Assembly (NCBI GenBank): GCA_029062885.1
Contig: JAIDPH010000346.1
Coordinates: 1 to 44,396 of the forward strand
DNA: 44,396 bases
Direction of reading: 5' to 3'
Source: Lachnospiraceae bacterium
GTDB lineage: Bacteria; Bacillota; Clostridia; Lachnospirales; Lachnospiraceae
Under the pieces are notes generated by a model that made no database searches, was not told the origin of the DNA, and saw only the letters and a list, made by a program, of their open reading frames with translations. Shown here piece after piece: positions 42,473 to 44,396 of this stretch. The number at the start of each line of letters is the position of its first letter. Position 1 is the first letter of the stretch. The position numbers were made by a program, and so were the translations under genes.

Positions 42473-44356
42473 ACAGGAATTCCATGCATTAATAAAGGAT
42501 AATCCAATTTTTCTTGATGGTGCCACAGGGTCTAATCTTATAAAGAGAGGAATGCCGGTAGGTGTTTGTCCGGAAAAATGGATATTAGAGCATAAAGATG
42601 TATTGATTGGGCTTCAGAGGGAATATATTGATGCCGGCTCTGACATTATTTATGCGCCGACTTTTTCTGCAAACCGTGTTAAATTGAAGGAATATGGGAT
42701 TGATGGGCAGATTCGTGAAATAAATCACGAATTGGTGAAGATTTCCAAAGAAGCTGCAGGTGAACGCGCTTATGTGGCTGGTAATATTACCATGACGGGA
42801 GAGCAGCTTTGTCCCATAGGCAAAATGGATTTTGAAGAACTTATTAATATATATAAAGAACAGATTGGCTATTTGGCGGAGGCCGGAGCCGATCTGTTAG
42901 TCGTGGAAACAATGATGAGCCTGCAGGAAACCAGAGCGGCGCTTATTGCGGCGAAAGAGGTATGTGAATTGCCTATTATGGCAACGATGACTTTTGAAGC
43001 GGATGGGAGAACATTATACGGAACGGATGCAAGGACTGCGGCCGTCGTATTGGAGAGCCTCGGTGCTGCGGCTATCGGAGCCAACTGCTCTACAGGGCCT
43101 GATAAGATGGTTACAGTCATCAAGGAAATGTCAGATGTAACGAGCATACCAATTATCGCTAAGCCCAATGCCGGACTGCCGGCTTTGGATAAAGACGGTA
43201 ATACTGTTTATGACATGGGAGAGGAAGAATTTGCAGAAGGCATGAAAGCCATTATAGAGGCAGGCGCATCCATTATTGGCGGCTGCTGTGGTACTTCGCC
43301 TTCCTATATCCGGACAGCAAAGGAATCTGTTGGAGGAAAGCGGATTTTTCATAGAAACTTAAGTAAAATCAGGTACCTTACCAGTGAACGTAAGACCGTA
43401 GCTTTTGGTCTTAATGATAATTTTATGATTGTGGGTGAACGCATCAATCCCACAGGAAAGAAAAAACTACAGGCGCTGCTTAAAGAAGGCTCTCTGGAAA
43501 TGGTAGCTGATTTTGCACAGGAACAGGAAGCATGCGGAGCTGCGATTCTGGATGTAAATATGGGAATGAGCGGTATTGATGAAAAGGCAATGATGCTGAA
43601 AGCCGTAGAAACGATTGGTGGTGTCACGAATCTGCCGCTGTCTATTGATTCAAGCCATGTAGATGTGATAGAGGAGACCTTACGGAGATATCCGGGAAGG
43701 GCATTAATCAATTCCATATCTTATGAGAAGGAAAAAGCGGAATCGCTTTTACCGATTGCAAAGAAATATGGAGCAATGTTTATACTTCTTCCGTTGTCGG
43801 ATGAAGGTCTTCCTAAGAATTTGGAAGAAAAAATTGATATTATAGAAAAAATTAAAGAGTGTGCCTTTCGTATCGGAATACGAAAAGAGGATATTATTGT
43901 AGACGGTCTTGTTGCTACGGTTGGTGCGAATAAGGCGGCCGCGCTCGAAACACTTGAGGTCATCCGTTACTGTAAGGCAAACGGCTTGGCGACTATCTGC
44001 GGATTGTCCAATATATCCTTCGGATTACCGGAGAGAAGCTATATAAATACTGCATTCCTTACTATGGCTATTCAGGCAGGACTTACTATGGCGATTGCCA
44101 ATCCGTCTCAGGAGCTGCTTGTAAGCCTTGCATTTGCTTCGGATCTTCTTCTAAATAAAGAAGGTTCGGATATACGCTATATTCAGATGATGGATGCAGT
44201 GAGGGAAAAAAGGGAAGCGCTTGGAGAGACTGCAGTAAATACGACATCTAAAGCTTCGGGTGTTCATATAGCGGGTAAAGAGACAAAAGAGCAGGTCTTT
44301 ACTTCTATTCTTGATAAACTGCGCACAGATGTAATTAAGCGTAATCGGAACAGTCT
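42465..44356 (+). CDS. metH: Cobalamin-dependent methionine synthase, 3' end missing
   Basis: Transfers the methyl group of 5-methyl-THF to homocysteine through cobalamin. About 630 residues are present. The homocysteine-binding domain (residues 1-300) has the zinc ligands Cys208 (GANCSTGP) and Cys274-Cys275 (GGCCGTSP). The pterin-binding domain follows (about 320-580), with FMIVGERINPTGKKKLQ, LDVNMGMSGID, and LSNISFGLPERSYINTAFL. The helical cap of the cobalamin domain has begun when the contig ends; the DxHxxG cobalamin motif is not reached. Start ATG 42465 overlaps the lipoprotein gene by eight bases. Bases after 44356 are adapter, so the last apparent residues (SLSLIYKYPSPRNK) are artificial. 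It completes the one-carbon set with fhs and folD. Confidence 0.95.
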
Positions 44357-44396
44357 CTCTCTCATATACAAATATCCGAGCCCAAGAAACAAGAGT
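44357..44396. other. Residual Nextera-type sequencing adapter at the right contig edge
   Basis: Bases 44357-44390 match the complement of the Nextera read-2 adapter (recalled sequence) at 28 of 34 positions, including an unbroken CCGAGCCCA at 44376-44384. The six bases after it may be the start of an index. The sequence is not genomic. Confidence 0.9.

Overview
The window is a contig of about 44.3 kb, flanked at both ends by degraded Nextera-type sequencing adapter, from a low-GC Firmicute. The best fit is a spore-forming anaerobe of the Clostridia, probably Lachnospiraceae. The grounds are: the sporulation genes yqfC and yqfD next to phoH and ybeY; tepA next to ftsK/spoIIIE; formate-THF ligase with FolD; an NfnAB-type electron-bifurcating pair; many small acidic lipoproteins; and strong GGAGG ribosome binding sites. 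No rRNA, tRNA or CRISPR was recognised. Almost everything lies on the + strand; one acetyltransferase gene is on the - strand.

Layout. 34-823: a protein of unknown function, perhaps phage-tail-like, cut by the contig edge. 934-2982: a secreted serpin lipoprotein with an unusual C-terminal extension. 3241-6800: a ClpP-like TepA peptidase and the FtsK/SpoIIIE translocase. 6839-13285: one-carbon and redox metabolism (fhs, folD, a zinc-ribbon membrane protein, nfnA, nfnB). 13382-16153: small housekeeping and unknown genes (Dabb protein, second zinc-ribbon membrane protein, rlmH, unknown, HAD hydrolase). 16178-20143: an envelope block of two lipoproteins, a voltage-gated-type K+ channel and an overlapping membrane-anchored unknown. 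20121-22787: an accessory-looking islet with a divergent GNAT gene, a histidine-phosphatase-like protein, a DJ-1-like protein and a HicAB toxin-antitoxin pair under a consensus promoter. 22891-24195: pyrimidine nucleoside phosphorylase. 24224-30187: a tight yqfC-yqfD-phoH-HD protein-ybeY-flippase run, in which the HD protein sits where Bacillus has the c-di-AMP phosphodiesterase PgpH but appears to have lost its catalytic motif. 30294-33945: an unknown anchored protein and two flavoproteins. 33964-36954: proB, DUF896, 5-formyl-THF cyclo-ligase and proA. 37089-39079: a chemoreceptor with a coupled 82-residue unknown. 39311-41829: a zinc/cadmium efflux operon (ArsR-type sensor, free HMA domain, P-type ATPase). 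41930 to the end: a small lipoprotein overlapping a partial cobalamin-dependent methionine synthase.

How the genes work together. fhs, folD, the cyclo-ligase and metH cover formate entry into the folate pool, methylene/methenyl interconversion, rescue of 5-formyl-THF and methyl transfer to homocysteine. NfnAB would balance the NADPH that FolD uses or makes against NADH and ferredoxin. proB and proA give the first two steps of proline synthesis. The sporulation-associated block (yqfC, yqfD, tepA, ftsK) supports an endospore-forming lineage.

For follow-up, the most interesting items are the serpin fusion, the degenerate PgpH-position HD protein, the active-site substitutions in the DJ-1 and histidine phosphatase proteins, the tandem repeat inside the hicAB promoter, and the adapter sequence, which makes both end genes artificial at their edges. 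I did not find a clearly new multi-gene system; the candidates are individual proteins and small modules.
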